A stretch of 64,000 bases of DNA, from the NCBI GenBank assembly GCA_017475405.1, contig JAFVFN010000029.1:25690-89689 (forward strand), in the 5' to 3' direction. Position numbers and translations under genes: made by a program. Below are positions 1-8,000 of the stretch, in pieces. Each line of letters starts with the position of its first letter. Position 1 is the stretch's first letter. The notes beneath the pieces are model-generated. The model worked only from the letters and a program-made list of their open reading frames with translations. It was not told the origin of the DNA and made no database searches. Origin of the DNA: Elusimicrobiaceae bacterium (GTDB taxonomy: Bacteria; Elusimicrobiota; Elusimicrobia; Elusimicrobiales; Elusimicrobiaceae).

Positions 1-771
1 ATTCCGGCGGATGTCTCTAAACCTATGCGTAAGCCCAAACAAAGCAAGCACGCTAATACCTTACTCAATATATTAAAAGCCGAGCAATCTTCCAAACAAC
101 ATGGCGGCATTTATCATAAGATACAAATTGACCTTACTTATAACTCCAACTACATAGAAGGCAGCCAACTTACCCACGACCAAACCCGCTATATTTTTGA
201 AACAAACACGATTGGAGTGGGAGATAATATCGTAAAGGTAGATGATATCGTAGAAACCGCAAACCACTTTAAATGTATTGATACGATTATTGATAATTCT
301 AACTATAAACCTAGTGAACATTTTCTAAAAGAATTACACGGTGTACTTAAAAACGGTACTTCCGATAGCCGCAAGGCCTGGTTTGCGGTGGGGGATTATA
401 AACGTAAACCTAATGAGTTGGGGGGACATGCCACGACCGGGCCGGAACAGGTAGCTGCTAAAATGAAAACCTTGCTCGCCAAGTATAATCGTAAAAACAA
501 ACATACGTTTGAGGAATTGTTAGATTTCCATTACCAGTTTGAAGCCATTCACCCATTTCAAGACGGGAATGGACGTATCGGGCGGCTGATACTGTTTAAG
601 GAGTGTTTGCGTAATAATATCGTTCCGTTTATCATTACGGACAAGATAAAGATGTTCTATTACCAAGGACTTAATGAGTGGCCGAAAAATCACGAACGCT
701 TAACCGACACCTGTTTATCAGCGCAAGACCAAATGAAAGCCGTGCTGGATTATTTTAAGATTACCTATTAA
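1..771 (+). CDS. Fic-domain protein (5' end may lie outside window)
   Basis: Fic-family enzymes usually transfer AMP (or another phosphate-containing group) onto target proteins. The catalytic motif HPFQDGNGRIGR is complete around residues 176-187 (catalytic His, then the GNGR anion-binding loop). Near residue 42 the stretch SNYIEG fits the (S/T)xxxE(G/N) inhibitory motif, so this looks like an autoinhibited Fic with an N-terminal inhibitory helix. The first ATG is at 25, but the frame stays open to base 1, so the true start may be upstream. The gene ends 10 bp before a tRNA 3'-half remnant, which suggests it sits at the edge of an integrated element. Target and toxin/antitoxin role are unknown. 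Confidence 0.88.
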   Translation: MPADVSKPMRKPKQSKHANTLLNILKAEQSSKQHGGIYHKIQIDLTYNSNYIEGSQLTHDQTRYIFETNTIGVGDNIVKVDDIVETANHFKCIDTIIDNSNYKPSEHFLKELHGVLKNGTSDSRKAWFAVGDYKRKPNELGGHATTGPEQVAAKMKTLLAKYNRKNKHTFEELLDFHYQFEAIHPFQDGNGRIGRLILFKECLRNNIVPFIITDKIKMFYYQGLNEWPKNHERLTDTCLSAQDQMKAVLDYFKITY

Positions 772-780
772 AGCGGTTTA

Positions 781-820
781 ATGCCGCACAGGACTCGAAC
801 CTGTGACCCTCTTTATGTTG
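781..820 (-). other. tRNA 3'-half remnant, probable attachment-site scar
   Basis: Read on the minus strand this stretch gives a variable loop, a perfect T-arm (ACAGG-TTCGAGT-CCTGT) and one side of an acceptor stem. There is no D-arm or 5' acceptor strand, and the anticodon-loop region lacks T33. It cannot be a working tRNA. Integrases commonly target tRNA 3' halves and leave such duplicates, so I infer an att remnant. An intact tRNA-Val with a similar T-arm lies 200 bp away, but its acceptor stem differs. Confidence 0.6.
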
Positions 821-983
821 GTAAAGAAAAAAGTCAATCTCAAAAAGTGGATCTTGTGATTTTTGCCGTTAGAGAACTGGGGCTGAATTATCCGTATTTT
901 TCACAAGGGATAAAGCACTCTAAGACGGGGGAGGATAGAAAGTTAAAACTTTCTCGTCGGAAAAAGATACAACTAAACATAAA

Positions 984-1012
984 AAAATCCCCGTCTTGTC
1001 GACGGGGAAAAC
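984..1012 (-). terminator. terminator after tRNA-Val
   Basis: An 8-bp GC-rich stem (TCCCCGTC/GACGGGGA, loop of a few bases) is followed on the minus strand by a T-run. It lies just downstream of the minus-strand tRNA-Val. Confidence 0.75.
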
Positions 1013-1017
1013 AAATT

Positions 1018-1090
1018 TGGACCGGACAGGACTTGAACCTGTGACCTTCCGCGTGTAAGGCGGACGCTCTACCAACTAAGCTACCGATCC
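1018..1090 (-). tRNA. tRNA-Val(UAC)
   Basis: Minus-strand cloverleaf of 73 nt. The acceptor stem GGATCGG pairs with CCGGTCC (one G-U), the anticodon loop CTTACAC reads UAC, and the T-arm is ACAGG/CCTGT. The discriminator base is A. The CCA tail is not encoded. Confidence 0.95.
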
Positions 1091-1149
1091 GGAAATCTTA
1101 AATTGAGTCTACTTATATAGTATAACATAAACAAAGCAGAAACTCAAAT

Positions 1150-1695
1150 TTATTTTTTTGTAGAAGTAGTTTCATCTTCGTGCGCACAAGTATCACATCC
1201 GCATGCTTTTACATCTTGCAAAGTAGGGGACGTTCGTTTCCATTCATCGGCTTCGGGCCCCCATTTGGCTTTGACTGCTTCAGGGATTTTAAATAAGATA
1301 CTGGTGCATTTGGCCGTGACCGTTCCATCGGGTAGTACGATTTCTCCTTCTACCTGAGCGCGCGAACCGCCGTCACGAAGTATCCGTCCGATGGCGCGCA
1401 GTGGGGTGTGGGTGGGGGTATTATGTTTGTATACCACTTCCATTTTCAGTGTTACCATTAAACGGTCAAATTCGTTGGCCAGCAAAATAGCACGTCCGGA
1501 AGTCTCATCTAAAATCGTGGCAATGATGCCACCGTGTACAGTACCGGGATAAGAACAATAATTATCATCCAGTTCAAATTGAGTTTCCACTTGGTTATTT
1601 TCATAATCATTGAACCATTCTAATTTAAGTCCGAAGGGATTATTTTTACCGCAGGCAAAACATTGCAATGAAGTGGGTTGTTTTAATTTTTTCAT
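1150..1695 (-). CDS. PaaI/4HBT-type hotdog thioesterase
   Basis: Predicted acyl-CoA thioesterase of the hotdog fold, 181 aa, cytoplasmic. The fold's signature is visible as HGGIIATILDETSGRA near residues 54-70 (the HGG turn and following helix with the acidic catalytic residue). The N-terminus carries CFACGKNNPFGL, typical of this subfamily. The C-terminal tail is cysteine-rich (CGCDTCAH), which may bind metal. It is divergent from the CYTH gene with only 31 bp between starts, so their promoters overlap. Substrate not predictable. Confidence 0.85.
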   Translation of the reverse strand: MKKLKQPTSLQCFACGKNNPFGLKLEWFNDYENNQVETQFELDDNYCSYPGTVHGGIIATILDETSGRAILLANEFDRLMVTLKMEVVYKHNTPTHTPLRAIGRILRDGGSRAQVEGEIVLPDGTVTAKCTSILFKIPEAVKAKWGPEADEWKRTSPTLQDVKACGCDTCAHEDETTSTKK

Positions 1696-1714
1696 AAATA
1701 TCTCCTAAAAATAT

Positions 1715-1720
1715 TATACT
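1715..1720 (+). promoter_or_regulatory. -10 element of leaderless CYTH gene
   Basis: TATACT ends exactly 6 nt before the ATG at 1727, which places the expected transcription start at or next to the start codon. No Shine-Dalgarno sequence fits in the gap. Confidence 0.6.
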
Positions 1721-1726
1721 TTAGTT

Positions 1727-2347
1727 ATGAAACATATTGAAATAGAATGTAAATGGAATGGTAATACGCCGCGTGCATTTGAGCGGGCCAAACGCTTTGT
1801 GCTAAAACATGCCACGCAGATTTTTGTAGAAAGAGTAGACATTGAAGATGCTTATTTGGATCACGCTGCAAACGATTTATCTGCTCAAAAAATTGCGTTT
1901 CGTTTGCGAAATACCGACGGAAAATGGGAAGCTACTTATAAAACACGCACGCGAATTATAAACGGAAAAGCCACTCGACGCGAAGAAACACTTGCACTTT
2001 CAACTGTTAAAAATTTGACAGAGGCTCTGGAAACACTCTCACGAAAAAAAATATGGAAAGGAATCGATTTGAGGGAATTAAAAGTAAAATTTTTGTTATC
2101 TAATAGACGCACGGTATATACTTTTTCTTATAATGGCGGCACGTTGGAAATGGTACTGGATAATGTAATCTTACACATATTGGGACGCCAGGTAAAATTT
2201 AAAGAAATTGAAGTAGAATTAAAACGCGGAAACGATTCTGTGTTAAATACCTTTGCGTCCGTGTTTGCGAATGAAACACAACTTAAAACAGTGAAAAATT
2301 CCAAAGTGAAAACTGCGGAAGTGCTGCTTGATTTGTGGAAAAATTAA
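1727..2347 (+). CDS. CYTH-domain protein (class IV adenylate cyclase/triphosphatase-like)
   Basis: Protein of 206 aa opening with the CYTH signature ExExK (E5, E7, K9 in IEIECKW). Further charged positions expected in the tunnel fold follow, such as the FRLRN strand near 60 and EEIEVELK-like residues near 165. CYTH proteins hydrolyse triphosphates or, in class IV cyclases, make cAMP; sequence alone does not decide which. It has no Shine-Dalgarno, and a -10 hexamer sits 6 nt upstream of the ATG, so the mRNA is probably leaderless. Confidence 0.82.
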   Translation: MKHIEIECKWNGNTPRAFERAKRFVLKHATQIFVERVDIEDAYLDHAANDLSAQKIAFRLRNTDGKWEATYKTRTRIINGKATRREETLALSTVKNLTEALETLSRKKIWKGIDLRELKVKFLLSNRRTVYTFSYNGGTLEMVLDNVILHILGRQVKFKEIEVELKRGNDSVLNTFASVFANETQLKTVKNSKVKTAEVLLDLWKN

Positions 2348-2525
2348 TTTGGTGTCAATAAAAATTTAAAAAATTTTTCAAAAAAAATTTTACACAAATG
2401 TCAAGCCTAAAAAATAATTAGCAAAATTATTTTCTTCGACGATAAAATATAAAAAATGCTTATAAAACACAGAGAAAAAAGGACTTGATTTTTTTAGAAA
2501 AAATAAGTTCAGACGTGAAAAAGTA

Positions 2526-2554
2526 TTGCAATTTTAAAATATTTGTGCTATTAT
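2526..2554 (+). promoter_or_regulatory. promoter of histone H1-like gene
   Basis: TTGCAA (2526-2531), a 17-bp spacer and TATTAT (2549-2554), followed by a leader with an AGGAG ribosome site before the ATG at 2593. The rest of the AT-rich gap 2348-2592 shows no other feature. Confidence 0.65.
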
Positions 2555-2592
2555 TTTTATGAGGTTAAAACTAATTGTCTTAGGAGATTAAA

Positions 2593-2859
2593 ATGGCTGT
2601 TAAAAAAACCGTGAAAAAAGTGGCCGCTAAAAAAGCCACCAAAAAAGTAGCAGTAAAAAAAGCCGCAGTAAAAAAACCGGCCAAAAAAGTAGCTGCTAAA
2701 AAAGTAGCAGTAAAAAAAGCTGCAGTAAAAAAACCGGCCAAAAAAGTAGTTGCTAAAAAAGTAGCAGTAAAAAAAGCTGCAGTAAAAAAACCGGCCAAAA
2801 AAGTAGCTGCTAAGAAAGTAGCAAAAAAACCGGCCAAAAAAGTAGCAAAAAAGAAATAA
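2593..2859 (+). CDS. lysine/alanine-rich histone H1-like DNA-binding protein
   Basis: Small basic protein (88 aa) made almost entirely of Lys, Ala, Val and Pro in a repeating pattern (units such as KKAAVKKPAKKVAAKKVAV). This resembles bacterial H1-like nucleoid proteins (Hc1/AlgP tail type). No folded domain is visible; it should be disordered and bind DNA or RNA by charge. AGGAG lies upstream and a strong promoter precedes it. The repeats make the gene prone to length change. A similar Lys/Ala-rich tract occurs at the N-terminus of InfB in this window. Confidence 0.8.
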   Translation: MAVKKTVKKVAAKKATKKVAVKKAAVKKPAKKVAAKKVAVKKAAVKKPAKKVVAKKVAVKKAAVKKPAKKVAAKKVAKKPAKKVAKKK

Positions 2860-2877
2860 TTTAGTAAGAAGTAAAAA

Positions 2878-2912
2878 AATCCCGCTAAGTTTAGACTTGG
2901 CGGGATTTTTTA
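2878..2912 (+). terminator. terminator of H1-like gene
   Basis: Stem AATCCCGC..TAAG / CTTG..GCGGGATT with a 6-nt loop, followed by a T-run. Confidence 0.85.
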
Positions 2913-3010
2913 TGTGACCATAATCCGGCGTGTGAGCCGCAAACTAAAATCAACTGAAAATTTCGTGCAAAAACCTTCAAAATGTACTATGATAAAAGTA
3001 CGGAGATATT

Positions 3011-3760
3011 ATGAGAAAAACCGTTTTCGTTTTATGTGCTTGTTTGGCTGCTGCCAGCGTCTGGGCTGCAGAATCTACCTGTGAAACACGGGTAGATGCT
3101 CATCAACATGCTACTACGAGTCAACGAGTGGCATATTGTTTAACCCCTTCCTATGATAATACTGTGAATAATCCGGGGTTGGTATTTTCCGGGGTAACAT
3201 TCCGCCGTCCGGCGACTGCCGAAGAAGCGCAGCGACCGACGGCCCGCAACGGACATTTTAAACAGGAGAACGTGTCTGTGACCCAAAATTTTGTGGAAAC
3301 ACGACAGTTCCCCAAATTAACGGATGGACGCGTGAGTGAGCAAGAAATTTGGGCACAGCGCCGGGCTGAATATCAGGGCCAACAAATGGCCGCTCAATTG
3401 GCTAATAACACCAAATGTGATTTGCAGGAAGAAACAACTTCTTCCGTTATGAAAGAAACGCCTGCCGGACTGCGGGCGCGCAGTAAGAAGCCGGGACGTC
3501 GGTTAAAAGCAGTATCTGTTGCGCAGGATGAATCCGCAGTTCTTGAACCGGAAACTACACAGGAAGTAGTTCCCATGGCGGCGGATTATACCTATGATGA
3601 ATACGGGGATGGCGCAAATACACAGCCGTACGCACCTGCTGCATTGGATGCACAGGAATATGTACCGGCTGATTCAAATGCGCAGCCCTACGTACCTTAT
3701 ACACCTGCGGGACAAGAAGAAATTCCGGTGGGCACGTCCACTTATGCACCGGCTAATTAA
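3011..3760 (+). CDS. secreted protein of unknown function
   Basis: Not recognised. The 249-aa product has a clear Sec signal peptide (MRKTVFVLCACLAAASVWA, cleavage near residue 20). Two cysteines lie in the early mature part and another near 135. The C-terminal third is low in complexity, with repeated QPY(A/V)P-type units rich in Pro, Tyr, Ala and Gln. Such tails occur in envelope or surface proteins. A GGAG ribosome site precedes the ATG. It is followed 11 bp later by a small membrane protein, probably in the same transcript. Confidence 0.7.
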   Translation: MRKTVFVLCACLAAASVWAAESTCETRVDAHQHATTSQRVAYCLTPSYDNTVNNPGLVFSGVTFRRPATAEEAQRPTARNGHFKQENVSVTQNFVETRQFPKLTDGRVSEQEIWAQRRAEYQGQQMAAQLANNTKCDLQEETTSSVMKETPAGLRARSKKPGRRLKAVSVAQDESAVLEPETTQEVVPMAADYTYDEYGDGANTQPYAPAALDAQEYVPADSNAQPYVPYTPAGQEEIPVGTSTYAPAN

Positions 3761-3771
3761 GGGAGAACATT

Positions 3772-4044
3772 ATGGAAAAATTAAAATTATATTTTAAACA
3801 ACCCTATGAAGAAAAGGGAGTTATCAGAGCAACGTTGGATTTATTGTTACGTGCCATTACCGCTGTAGTGTGGGTATGGTTGGTGTGCATTTTGGCTAAT
3901 TTGTTCTTAGACGCATTGATCCACAGTTATAATCCGGCGTTGAAATTATGGTGGTTTTCATACTGTTTTATTATTTTTTTCGGGGCCTCCTGGATTGCGT
4001 ACATTATATTATTTGTGCGTGATTATTACAGTGCCGAAGAATAA
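3772..4044 (+). CDS. small two-helix membrane protein, unknown
   Basis: Not recognised. The 90-aa protein has two hydrophobic spans (about residues 25-47 and 63-82) separated by a short loop with HSYNPALKLW, and charged ends. GGGAGAA precedes the ATG. It sits 11 bp after the secreted unknown protein, and a terminator follows, so the two form a short operon. Confidence 0.7.
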   Translation: MEKLKLYFKQPYEEKGVIRATLDLLLRAITAVVWVWLVCILANLFLDALIHSYNPALKLWWFSYCFIIFFGASWIAYIILFVRDYYSAEE

Positions 4045-4063
4045 AACCACTCTTTACCATCTA

Positions 4064-4096
4064 TCAAAAGCGGTCCTTCACGGGACCGCTTTTGTT
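4064..4096 (+). terminator. terminator
   Basis: Perfect GC-rich stem AAAAGCGGTCC / GGACCGCTTTT-like with loop TTCACG and a T-run, closing the 3011-4044 transcript. Confidence 0.85.
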
Positions 4097-4168
4097 TGGG
4101 TAAATCTTATCTTGGGCAGTTTGCTCTGAGCGGAAAATTTGTATTGTGGGAATGCAGGTCTTGTCGTA

Positions 4169-5056
4169 TTAGACAATATCGGCCAGTAACTCAGCGGCAG
4201 CCGATTTGTCTTTAGACAACTGTGCTTTAAGCGCTTCCAAACTGTCAAATTTGGTTTCGTCACGCAGTTTGCCGTAAAACCAGATCGTGATTTTACGCCC
4301 GTAGATACTTTGCTTAAAATGGAATATATGTACTTCCACAAGCGGCAATACAGTTGTTAACGTATTTACCGTGGGGCGAAACCCGATATTACAAAATCCG
4401 TTGTATATTTTAGTGCCCACGCGTACTTTGACGGCAAATACGCCCAGTGGCAAAATCTTATACAGTCCTGTGTCCAAATTGGCCGTAGGATAGCCCAATT
4501 TGCGTCCCAATTTATGTCCGGTAATTACTTTGCCGCTTAGTTCATACGGGCGTCCCAAAAGCATATTGGCACGCACAATATCACCTTGCGCCAGGATTTT
4601 GCGGATTAAAGACGAAGAAATCTTCTCATGCCCCTCTTTATAAAACGGTGCTACGTCAAAGGGCAGGTTTTTATTGGCACAGGCTTCCCGCAAAAATACG
4701 GCAGACCCTTCCCGGTTTTTGCCAAACGCAAAATCAGCCCCAATAAGGATCCCCGCACATTGATAGCGGTTTAACAGTCGGTTAAAAAATTGTTGAGGTG
4801 ATAAACTGCGTACCGCATTAAAATCCAATGCCTCACAGCGAATCCCCAAACGTTTAAACAGTACTTTTTTTTCTTCGGGAAGTGTCAAAACGGTCATTTC
4901 GGGATGCGTACTGAGCAGTGTTTTGGGCGGTAATGGGAAATACAATACAAGCGGTTTTAATTGATGCAGGGCTGCCTGGGATTCCAGCAGATTAAACAAG
5001 TGCTGATGCCCCAAATGCAAACCGTCAAAGGTACCAATGGTAATTAGGTTTTTCAT
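4169..5056 (-). CDS. ribF: bifunctional riboflavin kinase/FAD synthetase
   Basis: Makes FMN from riboflavin and then FAD from FMN. The N-terminal adenylyltransferase domain shows GTFDGLHLGHQHL (residues 8-20, HIGH-type nucleotide site). The C-terminal flavokinase domain starts near 177 with GHKLGRKLGYPTANL. Length 295 aa is normal for the family. It is the last gene of the minus-strand rbfA-nrnA-truB-ribF operon and overlaps truB by 4 bp. Confidence 0.95.
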   Translation of the reverse strand: MKNLITIGTFDGLHLGHQHLFNLLESQAALHQLKPLVLYFPLPPKTLLSTHPEMTVLTLPEEKKVLFKRLGIRCEALDFNAVRSLSPQQFFNRLLNRYQCAGILIGADFAFGKNREGSAVFLREACANKNLPFDVAPFYKEGHEKISSSLIRKILAQGDIVRANMLLGRPYELSGKVITGHKLGRKLGYPTANLDTGLYKILPLGVFAVKVRVGTKIYNGFCNIGFRPTVNTLTTVLPLVEVHIFHFKQSIYGRKITIWFYGKLRDETKFDSLEALKAQLSKDKSAAAELLADIV

Positions 5057-5763
5057 AAGGTTTGTACCTGCTGATACAACAGTTCTGTATCACACCCTTT
5101 GAGTAAATTGCCGTCAAATGCCTGTTCAACCCGGTACGAGCCAATGGACAGGCGACGAAGTTGCGATAAATGTCCTACCGTCCCCAGCTTTTGGGCCAGC
5201 ATATATCCCAAAGAGCGTACATAGGTGCCGCTGGAACCGGTTAATGTAAAATTGATTGTATCCGGCGTGGTCTGTTTTACATCGGACCACGTAACCGTCA
5301 CCTCGCTAAAACGTTTTTCCAGTTCTACACCTTTACGGGCCAAGTCATACATCTTTTCGCCCTTGATTTTTTTTGCACTAAAGGGGGGAATTTGTTGTGA
5401 AATCGTGCCGGAAAGCTGTTGCACGGCCGTGTGTAATTGTTCAGGTGAAATCGGCGGCACCGGAGCAGCCCCCATAAAATTACCGTATCGATCCCAGGTG
5501 TCGGTTTCTTCACCCAGTTTGAGCGTGGCCTGATAAGTTTTGGAAAGTTGTAAGAACTCGGACTGTCGCTTGGTGGCTTCCCGTCCGACCAGTAAAATGA
5601 GCAGTCCGGTGGCCATGGGATCCAATGTACCGCTGTGACCGATGGTTTTGGTACGTAATACGCGTCGAACGATGGCAATGATATCGTGCGAAGAAAAATC
5701 TGCCGGCTTGTCAATAAGTAAGAGTCCGCTTTTTTGCGGCTTAGGTAAGTTTTTTAAGGACAT
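5053..5763 (-). CDS. truB: tRNA pseudouridine-55 synthase
   Basis: Converts U55 of the tRNA T-loop to pseudouridine. The catalytic motif GHSGTLDPMATGLL is near residues 42-55, with the Asp of TLDP as nucleophile. SGTYVRSL near 183 is the second conserved block. At 236 aa it is short for the family (about 300) and appears to lack the C-terminal PUA-like domain. It overlaps both neighbours (4 bp with ribF, 23 bp with nrnA), indicating translational coupling. Confidence 0.94.
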   Translation of the reverse strand: MSLKNLPKPQKSGLLLIDKPADFSSHDIIAIVRRVLRTKTIGHSGTLDPMATGLLILLVGREATKRQSEFLQLSKTYQATLKLGEETDTWDRYGNFMGAAPVPPISPEQLHTAVQQLSGTISQQIPPFSAKKIKGEKMYDLARKGVELEKRFSEVTVTWSDVKQTTPDTINFTLTGSSGTYVRSLGYMLAQKLGTVGHLSQLRRLSIGSYRVEQAFDGNLLKGCDTELLYQQVQTL

Positions 5764-6751
5764 CGGCTACCACATCTGCCAAATCAGCGGCTACTTGTTC
5801 TACGGTTTTGCCCGTTACCTTAAACCCGGCTGCCCGGGCATGTCCGCCGCCGCCGAAAGTTTGGGCAATTTTACTGACATCCACTGCTGAGCGGGAACGT
5901 AAGTTAACGGAAATCTTATCGGGCTCTTCTTTGATTAACGCTGACACCTCTACTCCGGGTATCATGGTGGGCTGACTGACGATGCCTTGCGTTTGGGCAG
6001 GAGTAGCTCCGAAAGTTTCAAAGTCTCGGCGTGTTAAGATAATTTCACTGTACTTGTTGTCTAACTGCAACTGCATTTTTTCCAAAGCACGGCCCTGCAG
6101 TTTGAGTTCAATGTAAGGCTTGGTAAAATAAATGACCTGATTAATCTGTGCTACATTGGCTCCCAGGGCCACTAAAGCGGAAGCTACGCGCAGTGCTTCG
6201 GCGGTTGTATTGGAATGTACAAAACGACCCGTATCCGTGACAACTCCGGTATACAAACAAGTCGCTTCATCTACGGTGGGTAAGAACTCGCCACCGGATT
6301 CTTCAAAGAGTTGGAAAATAATTTCGGCCGTACTGGATGCTTTGGAATCAATATGATTGACATCTCCGTAGGCGTCGCTTACCAAATGGTGATCAATATT
6401 AATTAAAGTTTTTGCGTTTTGCAGGATAGCTTCTAAGTCACCGCCGCGTTTGCGGTCCGAACACTCCAGTAAAAGAACCGTATCAAAATCAGTCTTTGCG
6501 GGAAGTGTATCCACGTGTATTTTGGAAATATTAGGTAAAAATTGCAGGTCTGCCCCGATGGCAGGTGCACAATAAGCATATACCTTTTTGCCCATGCGCT
6601 CTAACAGAGAGGTCATGGCGAGTGTGCACCCCAACGAATCACCGTCCGGGTTTAAATGCCCGGCAATGAAGAACTTTTTGCCGCGGTAGATGGCCTGCCA
6701 AACTGCTTGCAGGCTCTCAGTCCTGTTTTGCATGGGATTTTTCCTTATCAA
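5741..6751 (-). CDS. nrnA: DHH/DHHA1 phosphoesterase, NrnA type
   Basis: Predicted nanoRNase/3'-phosphoadenosine-5'-phosphate phosphatase, 336 aa. The DHH domain shows the metal-binding motifs GHLNPDGDSLG (near 32) and IDHHLVSDAYG (near 120). The DHHA1 substrate-binding domain ends with FGGGGHARAAGF (near 300). It lies between rbfA and truB, the usual position for this gene. It overlaps rbfA by 35 bp. Confidence 0.92.
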   Translation of the reverse strand: MIRKNPMQNRTESLQAVWQAIYRGKKFFIAGHLNPDGDSLGCTLAMTSLLERMGKKVYAYCAPAIGADLQFLPNISKIHVDTLPAKTDFDTVLLLECSDRKRGGDLEAILQNAKTLINIDHHLVSDAYGDVNHIDSKASSTAEIIFQLFEESGGEFLPTVDEATCLYTGVVTDTGRFVHSNTTAEALRVASALVALGANVAQINQVIYFTKPYIELKLQGRALEKMQLQLDNKYSEIILTRRDFETFGATPAQTQGIVSQPTMIPGVEVSALIKEEPDKISVNLRSRSAVDVSKIAQTFGGGGHARAAGFKVTGKTVEQVAADLADVVADVLKKLT

Positions 6752-7082
6752 TTAGTTGGAAAATAGATTCTACACGGGCTGCCTTTTCGGGCGTGTCATC
6801 GTATTCAAAAGAAAACGACGGGATGCGTTTTAAATGCAAACGCCCGCGCAACTGGGAGCCGATCTCTTTACGCAGTAAAGATAAAGCTTCCTGTGTTTTT
6901 TTGCGGTCTTCCGGCCCGCCAAAGACAGAAAAATATACTTTGGCCGAGGTAAGATCCTTGGACACATGTACAGCCGTGATCGTCACAATCCCGCCAAAAT
7001 TACCTTGAGCGGCCATTTTGGTAATCAGGGTGTTGATTTCTTCTAAAAAAAGTGCTTCTAATCGTTTAATGCGGTCAATCAT
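6717..7082 (-). CDS. rbfA: ribosome-binding factor A
   Basis: 30S maturation factor, 121 aa, KH-like fold. Start chosen at 7082 (MIDRIKRLEALFLEEI), where family members begin; the upstream in-frame extension is not conserved in character. Conserved KVYFSVFG and PSFSFEYDDTPEKAARVE (family R.(P).L.F..D) are visible. First gene of the minus-strand operon. A TATAAT box lies exactly 6 nt upstream, implying a leaderless transcript. Confidence 0.92.
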   Translation of the reverse strand: MIDRIKRLEALFLEEINTLITKMAAQGNFGGIVTITAVHVSKDLTSAKVYFSVFGGPEDRKKTQEALSLLRKEIGSQLRGRLHLKRIPSFSFEYDDTPEKAARVESIFQLIDKEKSHAKQD

Positions 7083-7088
7083 ACTTAT

Positions 7089-7094
7089 ATTATA
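7089..7094 (-). promoter_or_regulatory. -10 element of leaderless rbfA operon
   Basis: Minus-strand TATAAT ends 6 nt before the rbfA ATG at 7082. No ribosome-binding site fits in the gap. Confidence 0.65.
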
Positions 7095-7151
7095 GCATTT
7101 TAGGCTATATCCACGGTAAAGCAAAAATATAATTATTGTTTTTGGCACAAA

Positions 7152-7286
7152 GTAGACGTTAAAAGGGACTTTAAATTGAAATTTGAGGGAAGCAAGGTAT
7201 CTTATAATTTTTAATATATAGTATGATACTGGATAGGAGTAGACTTTAAAGTAGACTTTAAAAGGGACTTTAAAGTAGACTTTAAA
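7152..7286. repeat. 12-bp repeats GTAGACTTTAAA/AGGGACTTTAAA
   Basis: Two units at 7152-7175 and four tandem units at 7239-7286 (GTAGACTTTAAA, GTAGACTTTAAA, AGGGACTTTAAA, GTAGACTTTAAA), separated by 63 bp of AT-rich sequence. They sit between the rbfA promoter and the first silent pilin copy. Role unknown; binding-site array or slippage product are possible. Confidence 0.7.
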
Positions 7287-7360
7287 TTTTTAATATGGAC
7301 TACTTTGCGTTATTCCTATATGTAATTCACGGTTCCATTATCAAGTGCTTGAGGTAACTA

Positions 7361-7837
7361 ACGAAAAAAGGTTTTACGTTAATTGAGTTACTCGTAGTAG
7401 TGCTCATTATCGGTATTTTGGCAGCAGTAGCCTTGCCCCAATATACCAAAGCAGTAGAAAAATCCCGTACTTCAGAAGCGGTTACCTTATTAGGTGATAT
7501 TTTAACAGGTGAACGCATTTATCAGTTGGCCAATGGTAACTATACCAATGACTTGACCAAATTGGATATTACTATGCCTGGCTTGGAAACTTCTTCTGAA
7601 GCTACTTCTACGTTTGATACGAAGAATTATACTATTACCGTGAAGAATGCGGATAAAGCTAGTACGGCTATTGTAGAAGCAAAACGTCTTAACGGGCCTG
7701 CTGGTCAATATACGCTGACCTTTACGTTGGATAACAACGGCGTTATTACTCGTTATTGCAACGATGCTTCTGGCAACACCGCCATTTGTAACTCCATTCG
7801 CGGAACTGAATGGGCTAGCGGCGAATACTCTGAGTAA
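7361..7837 (+). pseudogene. silent [13 protein letters not shown] pilin copy (ACG instead of ATG)
   Basis: In-frame type IV pilin-like sequence of 158 codons, nearly identical over its first ~60 codons to the intact gene at 8001-8477. The position of the start codon reads ACG, an in-frame TAA lies two codons upstream, and no ribosome site is present. The tail after about residue 55 is different and ends with a C..C pair ([11 protein letters not shown]). An intact frame with no start argues for a silent donor copy rather than random decay. Internal GTG translation is possible but would remove the membrane/processing head. Confidence 0.75.
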
Positions 7838-7906
7838 TTTGCGCGAGTATTAATAATTCTCAGGCGCCTCTCTTTGAGGCACTCAGCTCTTGAGAGTCTT
7901 ATATTT

Positions 7907-7942
7907 AACAACCCCACCTCAATTTGAGGTGGGGTTGTTAAA
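7907..7942. terminator. strong hairpin terminator
   Basis: Perfect inverted repeat with arms AACAACCCCACCTC and GAGGTGGGGTTGTT and loop AATTT, following the silent pilin copy. Confidence 0.7.
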
Positions 7943-7957
7943 TGAATTTTACACAAA

Positions 7958-7990
7958 AAGCCCCCATCCTAATTTGGACGGGGATATAGA
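7958..7990 (-). terminator. terminator of pilin gene 8001-8477
   Basis: On the minus strand CCCCGTCC / GGATGGGGG with an AAATTA loop is followed by CTTTTT, immediately after the pilin stop codon. Confidence 0.7.
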
Positions 7991-8000
7991 TAGTTATAGC

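Noticed and set aside
781..1044. Open frame beginning MPHRTRTCDP and ending in WTGQDLNL
   Set aside because: Both ends are antisense translations of tRNA sequences (the remnant at 781 and tRNA-Val), a common false ORF.
2593..2859. Regular repeats that could suggest a CRISPR or satellite array
   Set aside because: The period follows codons of a Lys/Ala-rich protein with ribosome site, promoter and terminator; there are no unique spacers.
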